Shown here: positions 33,297-39,498 of the stretch, piece after piece
Numbering within the stretch: position 1 is the stretch's first letter
Layout: each line of letters begins with the position of its first letter
Assembly: GCA_009774235.1 (NCBI GenBank)
Contig: VSNJ01000018.1
Span: 1 to 39,498 of the forward strand
DNA: 39,498 bases
From: Lachnospiraceae bacterium
GTDB taxonomy: Bacteria > Bacillota > Clostridia > Lachnospirales > Lachnospiraceae
Direction: 5' to 3'
Translations under genes and position numbers: made by a program
Notes under the pieces: generated by a model
Told to the model about the DNA's origin: nothing
What the model saw: the letters and a program-made list of their open reading frames with translations, nothing else
Database searches by the model: none

Positions 33297-33554
33297 TTAA
33301 TTATCAGGCAGCTGTGAAAATTCCCCATAAGCTTCCCCAAGCCAGCCCTCTTCCATATACTTAATTATAACATATGGGTGTATTCCAAGTTCCTCTGATA
33401 TCTGCAAAGCATTGCTGTTAGGATAAAGCCTTAGGTATTGTACAATATCATCAAGCTTATCAGAATCCTGGTCCCTGCATTCTTTGCAGCATGATGTCTT
33501 TATTTTAGACTTAAATACTTTATGGCAGTGCTTACATACATTTGTATATATCAT
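33297..33554 (-). CDS. Small zinc-ribbon protein with a helix-turn-helix-like half
   Basis: An 85-residue protein. The first 27 residues carry cysteines in the order CxxC (with a CKHC) then a CCKEC group, a probable zinc ribbon. The rest has two helices around NALQISEELGIHPYVIIKYMEEG, resembling a small DNA-binding helix pair. The plan recalls the YvyF flagellar-operon protein of Bacillus, but the similarity is only in layout. GAGG lies before the ATG at 33554; the frame opens 18 codons earlier without such a site. It lies between cls and ruvA and is probably cotranscribed with them. Confidence 0.65.
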   Translation of the reverse strand: MIYTNVCKHCHKVFKSKIKTSCCKECRDQDSDKLDDIVQYLRLYPNSNALQISEELGIHPYVIIKYMEEGWLGEAYGEFSQLPDN

Positions 33555-33630
33555 AAAATCCTCATTTCTGCGCTGCTTATTATATAATAAAGTAGTACCA
33601 GGCAGCACACAGGTACAAATCCAGTAATAT

Positions 33631-35286
33631 TTAAAACAAAGTTGAGAAGAGATTTAACAACGGCTGTACAATCTTCCACCTGCGTGGACGTTTAAGCCAC
33701 TCTTCATATGTCACTTCTTTACTTTCTTTAAATGTCCTAAAGAAATCTTCCCTTACAGCTTCTTGTATCTCTTTTCCAGACATCCATACACCATTTTCAT
33801 AATGCAGGTAAAAGCTCCTGTAATCCATATTAATTGTCCCTACTATAACAGAGTTTTCTGTAAGTACCTGTTTCGCATGTATAAATCCAGGTGTATATTC
33901 ATATATCCTTACTCCTTCCCTTAAAAGAGGTCCATAATTATAGTTGGTAAGTAATTTCACATTCTTTTTATCAGGGATACCAGGTGTAATAATTCTTACA
34001 TCAACACCCCGTTTTGCTGCTTCTATAAGAGAATTTTTCATATAATCTTCTATTATAAGATAAGGTGTAGTTATATAAAGATATTTATCTGCATAAACAA
34101 TCATCTGGTTATAAAGGCTTTCTATTGGATTACTTGGGTTATTGGCAGGTCCGTCTGATATAACCTGGCAGAACACATCCCCACATTTATGCACAAAATT
34201 TGTCTTATATTTTAAATATTCAATATGGGTTCCCGTATTTTCAGATGCTTCCCACATCTGCAGGAAAATAACCGTAAGTCCCCATACTGCATCCCCTCTT
34301 ATACGTATACCTGTATCTTTCCATACACCAAACCTTTCAACCAGGTTAGCATATTCATCTGCAAGGTTAAACCCTCCTGTATAACCTACTTCCCCATCAA
34401 TAACAAGTATTTTCTGGTGTGAACGGTAGTTCATATATAACTCACCTGTATATTTGTGCACTGGATTAAAAACCCGGATTTCAAACCCTTCATGCTCCAG
34501 AATTTGCCTGAAAAATTTATGCGTCCTTATTGCTGCCCCAAAGTCATCATACAAAAACTTTACTTCCACACCCTCTTCAATTTTACGTTTAAGTATCTCA
34601 TGCATTTTATCCCATATTCCACCCTCTGCAACAATAAAGAAATCAATTAAAATAAACCTTTCAGCTTTCTCTAAATCACCGAAAATTTCTTCAAATACAT
34701 CTTCCCCCATAGAAAAATAGTCAACCGCATTGCCGCCTGAAAGCGGAAACCCCTCAGTTTCCATATATTTGACCATACGGCCTTCTACAGGGTGTTCTGA
34801 TATAAATTCAAGATAAACATCTTCATCCTGTATAAGAAACTGGCTTCCATATGATATCTGCCTTAAAATATGCTGGTCAAGCCTGCGCTTATTACCACTT
34901 GCCCGTCCCCACAGATAATACATAATAAAACCACTTATAGGCAGAAGTGTTACTATAGATATCCATGCCATCCTGTAAGAAGGGCTTTGGTTGCGGTTTA
35001 CCATTGTTACAATTACAATTACAGACGTTATCTCCCATATAAAATAAAAATAAACAGTTAAACTCTGCAAGAAAAATGGAAGAAAAATTATAAACAGACA
35101 TTGTAAAAGGACTATTAAAGCAGTCAGGGCAATCCTTAAAAAACCACTCAGGTTGTTCTGTATCCTTCCCTTAAGACCTTTTAGATAGCTTACATGGTCT
35201 TCTTCAAAATAATTATCTTTTCCTTTGATTTTATTTTTTCTGTCCCACTTTTCATACGCTGCTTCCTGGTTAAAAAGCTTTTCCAT
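33631..35286 (-). CDS. cls: Cardiolipin synthase (phospholipase D family)
   Basis: A 551-residue membrane enzyme that condenses two phosphatidylglycerols to cardiolipin. Two N-terminal membrane segments lie at about 45-90, followed by a third hydrophobic stretch near 110-125. Two phospholipase D domains follow. The first HKD motif is canonical (HQKILVIDGEVGYTGGFN). In the second, HAKQVLTEN, glutamate stands where aspartate is usual, while the following GTINMDYRSF block is normal. AGGGGG precedes the ATG. The promoter at 35318-35346 serves it and probably the zinc-ribbon, ruvA and ruvB genes. Confidence 0.92.
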   Translation of the reverse strand: MEKLFNQEAAYEKWDRKNKIKGKDNYFEEDHVSYLKGLKGRIQNNLSGFLRIALTALIVLLQCLFIIFLPFFLQSLTVYFYFIWEITSVIVIVTMVNRNQSPSYRMAWISIVTLLPISGFIMYYLWGRASGNKRRLDQHILRQISYGSQFLIQDEDVYLEFISEHPVEGRMVKYMETEGFPLSGGNAVDYFSMGEDVFEEIFGDLEKAERFILIDFFIVAEGGIWDKMHEILKRKIEEGVEVKFLYDDFGAAIRTHKFFRQILEHEGFEIRVFNPVHKYTGELYMNYRSHQKILVIDGEVGYTGGFNLADEYANLVERFGVWKDTGIRIRGDAVWGLTVIFLQMWEASENTGTHIEYLKYKTNFVHKCGDVFCQVISDGPANNPSNPIESLYNQMIVYADKYLYITTPYLIIEDYMKNSLIEAAKRGVDVRIITPGIPDKKNVKLLTNYNYGPLLREGVRIYEYTPGFIHAKQVLTENSVIVGTINMDYRSFYLHYENGVWMSGKEIQEAVREDFFRTFKESKEVTYEEWLKRPRRWKIVQPLLNLFSTLF

Positions 35287-35317
35287 CAGACCCCCTGCCT
35301 TTCATTTATATTATATG

Positions 35318-35346
35318 ATTATATCCTATCAGTTGTTGCGTTGCAA
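35318..35346 (-). promoter_or_regulatory. Promoter of cls, sharing its -35 with the divergent gene
   Basis: On the minus strand TTGCAA (35341-35346) and TATAAT (35318-35323) are 17 bases apart. TTGCAA is self-complementary and is also the -35 of the plus-strand promoter. Confidence 0.6.
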
Positions 35347-35370
35347 CTTATTATACGTTATAGTTATAAT
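35341..35370 (+). promoter_or_regulatory. Promoter of the YprB-like nuclease gene
   Basis: TTGCAA (35341-35346) and TATAAT (35365-35370) are 18 bases apart, 24 bases before the start codon. An alternative pair is TTGCGT at 35336 with TATAGT. Confidence 0.55.
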
Positions 35371-35393
35371 GATTAGCAAGAATGGAGGAACAC

Positions 35394-36563
35394 ATGAAAA
35401 TAACAGATACTATTATAGAACCACCTGTATATGGATATAAATTCCCACAAAACAAGGAAGAAATATTATTTCTTGACATTGAAACAACAGGACTGTCACC
35501 AGATGCCTCCTCTCTTTATATGATAGGGGTAATGTATTTTGACACTGCTGCCGGTTCATGGCATATTAAGCAGTTCTTTGCAGATAACTATAAAAGCGAA
35601 GCAGAAATATTACTTGCATTTTTAAATATTCTTGGCAATTACAATTATTTATACCACTTTAATGGAAAAACCTTTGATATTCCATATATATTAAATAAAT
35701 TCCGCAAATACAATATAAAACCAGATATGCATTGTTCCAGGATATTTAATAATACAGATACGGAATACTCAATAGATATACTTGCACTTATACGCCCACT
35801 TAAAAAGCTGCTTTCCATAAAAAAAGCCACCCAGACTGCACTTGAGCAATGGCTTGGGATTACACGTGAGAACAAATATAATGGAGAACAGCTTATTCCT
35901 ATATATTCCCAATATATGCAGTACAAATTTATTGCCCCTTCCAAGGCAACACAACTTGAAAAACTTCTGCTGCTGCATAACCATGACGATATAAAACATA
36001 TGCTTAATATATGCAGTATACTTTCATACTATGGATTATTCCAGGATACATGCAATATAACAATAACTGGCATAAAACCAGGAACAGGCAGCTATATTAA
36101 TATAATATACAGCCATAATATAACAATTCCAAAAAATATATCTATAACAAAACAATATCCAGCAAGCAAAGAAAAAACAATACAAATACAAGATATGAAG
36201 CTTGAACTTAGTTCTAAACATGCAATATTATCTGTACCATTATTTTATGGAAATTTAAAATATTTTTATCCTGATTACAAGAATTATTATTTTATTGAAA
36301 CAGAAGATACAGCAGTACATAAAAGCCTTATACATTCCTCTTGTAAAAACTATAAAAAAGCGTCTGTTTCAACATGTTACACTAAAAAAGAAGGGCTGTT
36401 TATCCCTTCAATGGAGACATGGCAGTCAGGCCATGACAATATAAGGTTCTACATTACATACCATGACAAGTTGTGTTTTTATATATTGCCAGATGGAACA
36501 GCTGATATAAATAATCCATTCTGGAATTATTTTGTAAAACGCCAGCTTATACTATTACTATAA
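35394..36563 (+). CDS. YprB-like ribonuclease H-fold exonuclease
   Basis: A 389-residue protein whose first 200 residues match the YprB RNase-H-like domain of the DnaQ superfamily. Acidic motifs are LFLDIETTGLS near residue 25, HFNGKTFDIPYI (Asp) near 89, and HNHDDIKHML near 203, giving the DEDD-type metal site. The C-terminal 180 residues are beta-rich, Lys/Tyr/Ile-heavy and unrecognised. In Bacillus YprB is fused to a TPR domain or paired with the YprA helicase; here neither is adjacent. The ATG at 35394 follows GGAGG by five bases. An ATG four codons earlier overlaps that site. Confidence 0.78.
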   Translation: MKITDTIIEPPVYGYKFPQNKEEILFLDIETTGLSPDASSLYMIGVMYFDTAAGSWHIKQFFADNYKSEAEILLAFLNILGNYNYLYHFNGKTFDIPYILNKFRKYNIKPDMHCSRIFNNTDTEYSIDILALIRPLKKLLSIKKATQTALEQWLGITRENKYNGEQLIPIYSQYMQYKFIAPSKATQLEKLLLLHNHDDIKHMLNICSILSYYGLFQDTCNITITGIKPGTGSYINIIYSHNITIPKNISITKQYPASKEKTIQIQDMKLELSSKHAILSVPLFYGNLKYFYPDYKNYYFIETEDTAVHKSLIHSSCKNYKKASVSTCYTKKEGLFIPSMETWQSGHDNIRFYITYHDKLCFYILPDGTADINNPFWNYFVKRQLILLL

Positions 36564-36580
36564 AATAATTTAATTTCACT

Positions 36581-36628
36581 AAGCAAGTTTCCATCTTCTT
36601 AAGTAGTGGATTTAGGCTTGCTTATTTT
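36581..36628 (+). terminator. Probable terminator of the YprB-like gene
   Basis: AAGCAAG (36581-36587) pairs with CTTGCTT (36617-36623), with CCA/TGG pairs inside, and ATTTT follows. It lies 18 bases after the stop codon. The loop is long, so efficiency may be low. Confidence 0.5.
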
Positions 36629-36729
36629 GCATATAGAATATTTGAATTAATTTAAAGTATTACAATTTATATAAAAAACTACATAACCTTATTTATTATT
36701 ACTTAAGAATAACCTGGTCTTTCTTATAT

Positions 36730-36833
36730 TAAATAAAAAGAACTGCCACAAAAGCAATAAACAATATAATATATAGTCCCAAGTCCAGATACAGACCTGC
36801 TATAGATTACATTGTAACTGCTTAATGTGGCAG
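36730..36833 (-). terminator. Probable terminator of rpmF (long hairpin)
   Basis: On the minus strand CTGCCACATTAAGCA (36819-36833) pairs with TGCTTTTGTGGCAG (36743-36756) around a 62-base region with its own partial stem, and TTCTTTTTATTT follows. Unlike the other hairpins here it has a proper T-rich tail. The gap 36564-36877 holds only this, the plus-strand terminator and AT-rich sequence. Confidence 0.6.
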
Positions 36834-36877
36834 CCCTTTACATTACAAAACTGATATGCCATTCTTATATACATGCA

Positions 36878-37060
36878 TTACTCAGCATCTGCAAGAATTT
36901 CTTTTTTGTTATATGAACCACATGCTTTGCATACCCTGTGGGACATCATCAAAGTTCCACATTTACTGCATTTAACTAAATTTGGCACACTCATCTTCCA
37001 GTTTGCCCTTCTCTTATCCCTGCGGGATTTTGAAGATTTATTCTTTGGACAAATAGACAT
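36878..37060 (-). CDS. rpmF: Large ribosomal subunit protein bL32
   Basis: A 60-residue zinc-binding ribosomal protein. It begins with the basic KNKSSKSRRDKRRANWK segment and holds the two cysteine pairs CSKC and CKAC of the zinc site, so it is the zinc-containing form. AGGAGGTGG precedes the ATG. In many bacteria the upstream neighbour is a YceD/DUF177 gene, but here rpmF has a consensus promoter of its own. Confidence 0.97.
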   Translation of the reverse strand: MSICPKNKSSKSRRDKRRANWKMSVPNLVKCSKCGTLMMSHRVCKACGSYNKKEILADAE

Positions 37061-37101
37061 TTATTCCACCTCCTGATACTTCCATTTACAACACTTTTTC
37101 G

Positions 37102-37130
37102 ATTATACCAACTGGAAATAAGTTTGTCAA
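37102..37130 (-). promoter_or_regulatory. Perfect consensus sigma-A promoter of rpmF
   Basis: On the minus strand TTGACA (37125-37130), 17 bases, TATAAT (37102-37107). Both hexamers match the consensus fully, as expected for a ribosomal protein gene. Confidence 0.9.
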
Positions 37131-37147
37131 TCTTTTTTTACTAATAT

Positions 37148-37798
37148 TTAGATACTAAAACTATATCTTCCACCACTTAATTCCTGTCTCTGTCCTTGTA
37201 TTACAGACCAGTCAATACCTTTTATTTTCTCAAGAAGTTCTTCTGCCGAAGGCGCATTTACCCTTGTTCTTTTTACATTACTGTGTGCACCTATGTATTC
37301 TCTCTTCTCTTCCCTTGCCTTTTCAATACGTTCCCGTTGTTTCTCACTCATCTTCTCTAAATCAGCAAAGTATGTTACTGTACCATTTTTATCAATGGAA
37401 ACCCCAAGACGTTTTACATCATCTTTCTTGTCACCAAGGTTTTCTTTCATATCAGAAAGTTTTTCCCTTGCTTCTTCAATTATACCCAGGTTTTTCTTCT
37501 TAACATTATCATCAGAAGCCATCTTTTCAAGCTCTTCTGGGTCAATAAGTACACTAAACTCCTTTGTACCATTAGCTAAATATGAATCTGCTTCTTCATC
37601 TGAATTATAACTAGCAACTATAAAATCAATATCGCCATATGTTTTCTTAAGTTCCTTTAACAGCTCTTTTGCCCTGTCACTTAAGTTTACTTCCTTATCC
37701 TTTGACTGTGTTTTCTTTGTACTATTTGTCTTTTTATTCTGAACCTGGCTGTCATAATAATTTTTCTCATATACTCCTAAACCACTTATACCATTCAT
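37148..37798 (-). CDS. DUF6033-like protein of unknown function
   Basis: A 216-residue, highly charged, soluble protein. It begins MNGISGLG with an Asn/Gln/Lys-rich linker, then a compact part with the pattern KELKKTYGDIDFIVAS and FSVLIDPEELEKMASDD, a helix (IIEEAREKLSDMKENLG), a short beta strand (TVTYFADL), and a Lys/Glu/Arg helix. This matches the layout of DUF6033 proteins of Clostridia as I recall them. The function is unknown. AAGGAGGG precedes the ATG. A sigma-28-like promoter upstream suggests it belongs to the motility regulon. Confidence 0.7.
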   Translation of the reverse strand: MNGISGLGVYEKNYYDSQVQNKKTNSTKKTQSKDKEVNLSDRAKELLKELKKTYGDIDFIVASYNSDEEADSYLANGTKEFSVLIDPEELEKMASDDNVKKKNLGIIEEAREKLSDMKENLGDKKDDVKRLGVSIDKNGTVTYFADLEKMSEKQRERIEKAREEKREYIGAHSNVKRTRVNAPSAEELLEKIKGIDWSVIQGQRQELSGGRYSFSI

Positions 37799-37825
37799 AA
37801 TTTACCCTCCTTAACCTTAAATACA

Positions 37826-37839
37826 TGTGGATATCCACA
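37826..37839. promoter_or_regulatory. 14-base palindrome in the DUF6033 leader
   Basis: TGTGGATATCCACA is a perfect palindrome about 10 bases before the Shine-Dalgarno of the gene. It could be a regulator site or a small RNA hairpin. Confidence 0.3.
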
Positions 37840-37901
37840 ATCCACCATATTTATATACCTTAGCCTTTTAATTTATCACACTTAACAGCTGCTTAATTAT
37901 T

Positions 37902-37929
37902 TTATCGGCTTTATTACTGTAAATAATTA
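37902..37929 (-). promoter_or_regulatory. Sigma-28 (FliA/SigD)-like promoter
   Basis: On the minus strand GCCGATAA (37902-37909) equals the classic sigma-28 -10 sequence. TAAT (37926-37929), three of four bases of TAAA, lies 16 bases upstream. The leader would be about 100 bases. Nothing of sigma-A type competes nearby. Confidence 0.45.
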
Positions 37930-37984
37930 GGAGAAAAATATCTGCCTGGACTTTTATTTCATTGTTTTAAAATTAATATAGTTG

Positions 37985-38021
37985 ATAACCAGCTTTGGCC
38001 ACATTGGAGCAGACTGGTTAT
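37985..38021 (-). other. Hairpin downstream of ackA
   Basis: ATAACCAG (37985-37992) and CTGGTTAT (38014-38021) form an 8-bp stem with a 21-base loop, about 120 bases after the ackA stop. A weak T-rich run follows on the minus strand, so it may be a poor terminator. The rest of the 37799-38142 gap is AT-rich and shows no gene. Confidence 0.35.
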
Positions 38022-38142
38022 TCATATACAAAGCATAGAAATAAACTATAATTACAGCTATAACAGATTAAAACAACTCCATAAAAGAACAACCAGATAA
38101 GCCGACGCATTAGTTAATTATTCTATTGATTATATGAAAATA

Positions 38143-39327
38143 TCAAACAAGACGTGCAGTTTCCCTTGCTATAGCAAGCTCCTCATTGGTTGGGACAATC
38201 CACACTGGAACTTTACTGTCTGGTGTAGAAAGAAGAACTTCCTCTCCACGCTTTTTATTTGCTTCTTCATCCATTTTAATACCTATTGCACTAAGTCCCT
38301 CCATAATGCCCTTACGTACTTCACTGTTATTTTCACCTGCACCAGCTGTAAGCGCAATGGCATCTGCACCACCAAGAACCATATAGTAGGCACCAATATA
38401 TTTTATTATTCTGTAAACAAGTACATCAAGTGCATTACGTGCATCTTCATTTCCGCTTTCAGATGCATCAACAAGGTCCCTAAAATCATTTGATACTCCT
38501 GATAAACCAAGTACACCTGACTTTTTATTTAATATCATTGTCATATCACTTACACTTATATTCTCTTTCTGGCAGATAAACTCAATAATTGCAGGGTCTA
38601 TATCCCCTGAACGTGTACCCATTGCAAGCCCCTCAAGTGGTGTCATCCCCATACTTGTATCAACTGATTTACCATTTTTAATTGCAGAAATACTTGCCCC
38701 GCTTCCAATATGGCATATAATCATCTTTGAATTTTCATAATCAAGCCCTGCCAGTTCTGCAAGCCTCTTTGAAACAAAACTATGGCTTGTACCATGGAAA
38801 CCATAACGGCGTACACCATACTTACTGTAATATTCCTTTGGAAGGGCATATAAATAAGCTTTAGCTGGCATTGTCTGGTGGAATGCTGTATCAAATACTA
38901 CAACATGTTTAACACCTGGCATTGCTTCCTGGCATGCACGTACTCCAAGGATATTTGCAGGATTATGAAGCGGTGCAAGTTCATTACATGTTTCTATTTC
39001 CTTTATTACATCCTCAGTTACTACTACAGAGGAAGAGAATTTTTCACCCCCATGCACCATACGGTGTCCAACAGCATGTATTTCATCAAGTGAACTAATA
39101 ACACCATCCTCAGGGCTTGCAAGCATATCAAGTACCTTCTTAATGGCAACTCCATGGTTCTTAAGCTCCACATCAAGACTGGTCTTTTTATCACCAGTTT
39201 TATATATAATATTTCCATCAAGACCAATGCGTTCACAATTACCTGATGCCTTAACCTGCTCTGTTTCAGAATTAATAAGCTGGAACTTAAGCGAAGAACT
39301 TCCACAATTTACAACTAAAATATTCAT
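38143..39327 (-). CDS. ackA: Acetate kinase
   Basis: Converts acetyl phosphate and ADP to acetate and ATP, the last step of acetate production in fermentation. The 394-residue protein of the acetate/sugar kinase fold starts NILVVNCGSSSLKFQL. It has the GHRMVHGGEKF block, DTAFHQTMP, YGFHGTSHSFV, GSGASISAIKNGKSVDTSMGMTPLEGL and the C-terminal PTNEELAIARET. The ATG at 39327 is preferred over one five codons earlier, which overlaps the GGAGG serving it. pta is not seen upstream within the window. Confidence 0.97.
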   Translation of the reverse strand: MNILVVNCGSSSLKFQLINSETEQVKASGNCERIGLDGNIIYKTGDKKTSLDVELKNHGVAIKKVLDMLASPEDGVISSLDEIHAVGHRMVHGGEKFSSSVVVTEDVIKEIETCNELAPLHNPANILGVRACQEAMPGVKHVVVFDTAFHQTMPAKAYLYALPKEYYSKYGVRRYGFHGTSHSFVSKRLAELAGLDYENSKMIICHIGSGASISAIKNGKSVDTSMGMTPLEGLAMGTRSGDIDPAIIEFICQKENISVSDMTMILNKKSGVLGLSGVSNDFRDLVDASESGNEDARNALDVLVYRIIKYIGAYYMVLGGADAIALTAGAGENNSEVRKGIMEGLSAIGIKMDEEANKKRGEEVLLSTPDSKVPVWIVPTNEELAIARETARLV

Positions 39328-39388
39328 TTTTATTACCTCCATAATTCAAGCGGATTCTATAATACATATACATTTTTCACATAGATTT

Positions 39389-39417
39389 AGTATACTTTAT
39401 ATGCTTTTTTTTGTCCA
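39389..39417 (-). promoter_or_regulatory. Sigma-A promoter of ackA
   Basis: On the minus strand TGGACA (39412-39417) and TATACT (39389-39394) are 17 bases apart, with an A-tract between. It implies ackA can be read without an upstream pta. Confidence 0.55.
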
Positions 39418-39498
39418 GAATATGTTTAAAAATTCCATATGCTATATAATAAAGCTACACAATAATTTATTTAAAACATTAATAATGTTATATATTAT

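Noticed and set aside
36743..36833. Third mobile palindrome
   Set aside because: The T-rich tail and position after rpmF are better explained by a terminator.

Overview
The window looks like a chromosomal segment of a low-GC, motile member of the Clostridia, most likely Lachnospiraceae. This rests on gene order (mraZ-rsmH-ftsL-PBP-PBP-mraY-murD-ftsW, and priA-def-fmt-rsmB-rlmN-prpC-prkC-rsgA-rpe-thiN), a meso-DAP type MurE, strong GGAGG ribosome binding sites, sigma-A type promoters with 17-base spacers, a DUF6033-like protein and a YcgR-like PilZ protein. No rRNA, tRNA, CRISPR array, phage or transposase gene was recognised.

Layout. Positions 1-9735 (minus strand) hold a division and cell wall cluster. 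It is read from a promoter and MraZ-type operator at 9653-9735 through mraZ, rsmH, an ftsL-like gene, two class B penicillin-binding proteins, mraY, murD and ftsW, to the first codons of a probable ftsQ at the window edge. murF and murG are absent from it, and murE lies 16 kb away. Positions 10029-12214 hold ychF and lgt. Positions 12612-23046 hold a long minus-strand set for translation, RNA modification and PASTA-kinase signalling (def, fmt, rsmB, rlmN, prpC, prkC, rsgA, rpe, a PilZ gene, thiN). It is fed from upstream by priA, murE and dapF (23067-27746), with a promoter at 27804-27832.

Positions 27863-31577 are the accessory part. They hold a CgeB-like glycosyltransferase, a terminator, two GNAT acetyltransferase genes with different codon preferences, a 54-residue orphan ORF, four 64-65 bp tandem repeats and a 201-bp nested palindrome that ends 9 bases from ruvB. 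Positions 31587-35286 (minus) hold cls, a small zinc-ribbon gene, ruvA and ruvB. A YprB-like nuclease gene (35394-36563) is divergent from cls. The right end holds rpmF, the DUF6033-like gene with a sigma-28-like promoter, and ackA.

The core genes cover peptidoglycan precursor synthesis (MurE, MurD, MraY, DapF), polymerisation and cross-linking at the septum (FtsW, PBPs, FtsL), and its PASTA-kinase control (PrkC, PrpC). Others cover initiator-tRNA formylation and removal (Fmt, Def), rRNA and ribosome maturation (RsmH, RsmB, RlmN, RsgA, YchF, L32) and DNA restart and recombination (PriA, RuvAB). No clear undescribed multi-gene system was found. The most unusual signals are non-coding: the palindrome plus tandem repeat cluster, an 88-bp MITE-like element with a truncated second copy, recurrent CCAG/CTGG hairpins in operon gaps, and divergent promoters sharing one self-complementary -35 hexamer. 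A repeat-bearing tail on the PilZ protein is the main coding oddity.
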